Below the pieces are notes generated by a model. That model worked only from the letters and a program-made list of their open reading frames with translations. It did not search any database and was not told where the DNA came from. A stretch of 6,899 nucleotides of DNA, taken from assembly GCA_021814085.1 (NCBI GenBank), contig JAKAJA010000099.1, positions 1 through 6,899 on the forward strand. The letters are read 5' to 3'. The stretch's first letter is position 1; each line of letters starts with the position of its first letter. Positions 5,748 through 6,899 of the stretch are shown here, piece after piece. Position numbers and translations under genes: made by a program. Source of the stretch: Acidobacteriota bacterium (GTDB taxonomy: Bacteria; Acidobacteriota; UBA4820; DSQY01).

Positions 5748-6245
5748 TCAAATTTCCCAGACGTGCCCGCACGAGGCGCAACGGTACCATCCGTGGCCCG
5801 CGAGGCGCTTGATGGCGTCCGTCATACGGTTCTCCCCGGCGTAGTCGGGGGGAGGGGCGGAGGCCGTTTCGGCGGCGCCGCACGCGGGACATGGGAGAGC
5901 CGGTGCGATGGGGCAGAGGTCGTGCGGGTCCAAGGCCTCCACCTCCGAGGGTTCTTCCGAACCTTCGTCCCCCTCCTCCCCGGGGGCCATGCCATGCAGG
6001 TCGTCCCCTTCGCTGAGGGGCCTCCTGTGCATCTCCATTTCCTCAAGCACCGCTTCGGCCTCGCCGGCAACCGAGGCCGGCACTTGCAGCCGGACCGGCG
6101 TGCCGGGGATGGAGAGGTTCAAGTTCCCCTCCGGAACAAAGCAGCAAATGCCCGCCTGTGCCAGCACGTTCCGGGCCCACTCGGCCTCGAGCGGGACCAG
6201 GTATTCGCGGATCGTGACGAAGCCCTCATCCCGTTCGTCGTTCAT
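5748..6245 (-). CDS. DUF2007-like protein with a C-terminal zinc ribbon
   Basis: The 165-residue protein is cytoplasmic: it has no signal peptide or membrane segment. Residues 8-70 resemble the DUF2007 'putative signal transducing protein' fold, with a strand (FVTIREYLVPLEAEWARNVL), the typical 'L-x-x-A-G-I' turn (LAQAGICCF) and a VRLQVPASVAGEAEAVLEEM strand-helix ending. An acidic, probably disordered linker follows (about 78-108). The C-terminal part has Cys pairs CPAC (119-122) and CASC (156-159), and its YRCASCGHVWEI end fits a rubredoxin-like zinc ribbon. AGGAG (6255-6251) lies 5 bases before the ATG. It follows ftsX by 48 bases on the same strand and is probably co-transcribed with it. 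The biochemical role of DUF2007 proteins is unknown, so no function is assigned. Binding of one zinc by the four cysteines is inferred. Confidence 0.85.
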   Translation of the reverse strand: MNDERDEGFVTIREYLVPLEAEWARNVLAQAGICCFVPEGNLNLSIPGTPVRLQVPASVAGEAEAVLEEMEMHRRPLSEGDDLHGMAPGEEGDEGSEEPSEVEALDPHDLCPIAPALPCPACGAAETASAPPPDYAGENRMTDAIKRLAGHGWYRCASCGHVWEI

Positions 6246-6264
6246 GGCCGCTCCTGCTCGCGGG

Positions 6265-6284
6265 GCGGAAGGGACGTCCCCCGC
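6265..6284. other. Imperfect inverted repeat between ftsX and the DUF2007 gene
   Basis: A perfect 10-bp palindrome GGGACGTCCC (6271-6280) is flanked by GCGG (6265-6268) and CCGC (6281-6284), which pair if two A residues bulge out. As RNA this would be a 7-bp stem with an ACGT loop. It lies in the 48-base gap between the two minus-strand genes, without a T-tract. It could be an intercistronic stabilising stem or a protein site, or chance. Confidence 0.25.
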
Positions 6285-6293
6285 TCGATGACA

Positions 6294-6899
6294 TTATTGC
6301 GCCCAGTGGTCTATGGAACCCAAACCCGCCACCCCACCCACCGCGCCCAGAAGGGCACCGGTCCCCATCAGGAGGGCCTGGTCCGCGATCCCGAGAAATC
6401 CGCGGGAGACCCATTCTAGAAGGAGCGCGTTCGGACCCGCGGATCGGCTCAGCAGGAGGTGGACGCCGAAAAGGACGAGGAGGGCGCCTATCCCGGCCAG
6501 GGCGCCCAAGGCAATCCCGCCCGCGACGAAGGGTCCCCGGATGCTGCTGGCCGTGGCGCCCACGAAGTGGAGGATGGCGATCTCCTCGCGCCTCGAGAGG
6601 GCGATGATGCGGCAAATGGCGGCCACGGTGAAGACGGCCGCCACGCCAAGGGCGCCGAAGAGAACCCACCCGAGGAGAGACACGAACCGCGAATAGGTCC
6701 TGAGGCGTTCCACCCAGTCCCAGTCGAAGAGAACCTGGGCAACTCCCGGCATCTTGGCCGCGGCGCCCACGAGCCGCCGCACGCGGTCCAGGTCCAGGGG
6801 GGTCCTGAGGCGCAGGGAGAGGGAGGCGGGCAGGGGGCTCTCCTCCCCCGAGGAGCCCGCCGCCTTGAAGGCCGGGGCTAGGCGCTCCAGTACCTTGAG
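6294..6899 (-). CDS. ftsX: Cell division protein FtsX, C-terminal part (5' end outside the window)
   Basis: FtsX is the membrane subunit of the FtsEX ABC-type complex, which couples ATP hydrolysis in the cytoplasm to activation of peptidoglycan hydrolases at the division site. The visible 201 residues are open to the window edge. They begin inside the extracytoplasmic domain (SPLPASLSLRLRTP, fragment residues 21-34, the common 'NPLPASL' region) and include WDWVERLRTYSRFVSLL before the second membrane helix. They continue with three hydrophobic segments at about 73-99, 123-150 and 171-194. Between the first two lies SRREEIAILHFVGAT (102-116), the cytoplasmic FtsX/MacB-family coupling signature. 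A GTG at 6782 is internal and not the real start, because family sequence continues upstream. The missing part should hold the N-terminal helix and about 90-100 residues. An ftsE gene would be expected upstream but is not visible. The end (SIDHWAQ) differs from the common 'LSLRRFL' tail. Confidence 0.9.
   Translation of the reverse strand, partial: LKVLERLAPAFKAAGSSGEESPLPASLSLRLRTPLDLDRVRRLVGAAAKMPGVAQVLFDWDWVERLRTYSRFVSLLGWVLFGALGVAAVFTVAAICRIIALSRREEIAILHFVGATASSIRGPFVAGGIALGALAGIGALLVLFGVHLLLSRSAGPNALLLEWVSRGFLGIADQALLMGTGALLGAVGGVAGLGSIDHWAQ

Overview
This window looks like ordinary chromosomal DNA from a high-GC Gram-negative bacterium. The evidence is a strong G/C bias at third codon positions, two lipoproteins with clear lipoboxes, a secreted peptidase and FtsX. 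The FtsX / DUF2007-zinc-ribbon / M14 peptidase mixture would fit Acidobacteriota or a deltaproteobacterial-type lineage, but that is only an inference. I see no rRNA, tRNA, CRISPR array, transposase or phage gene.

Left edge (1-599, minus strand): an ECF sigma factor gene whose stop overlaps (ATGA) the start of a following reading frame with a good ribosome binding site. That frame hits TAA after 13 codons, yet continues in frame into residues resembling the proline/ELRARAL stretch of anti-sigma factors. It may be a broken or mis-sequenced anti-sigma partner.

Centre-left (about 705-3519, plus strand): a sigma70-like promoter drives a lipidated patatin-family phospholipase. It is followed by an unrecognised lipoprotein, a flavin-reductase-family FMN protein and a flavodoxin-fold NAD(P)H-quinone-oxidoreductase-like protein. 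The last three genes are overlapping or almost touching and are probably one translationally coupled unit. Two pyrimidine-rich 7-bp tandem repeats with the same consensus (CTYYTYA) occur here. One encodes the hydrophobic core of the patatin signal peptide, the other lies just before the ribosome binding site of the second lipoprotein.

Right half (3621-6899, minus strand): reading leftwards, the C-terminal two thirds of FtsX (cut by the window edge), a DUF2007-like protein with a C-terminal zinc ribbon, and a large secreted M14 zinc carboxypeptidase with all catalytic residues and three C-terminal beta-type domains. A possible ECF-type promoter and a small hairpin precede the peptidase gene. 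The plus and minus blocks converge at 3520-3620.

The window does not show a clear new multi-gene system. The best leads are the heptad repeats that build a signal peptide, the interrupted anti-sigma frame, and the candidate ECF promoter before the carboxypeptidase.
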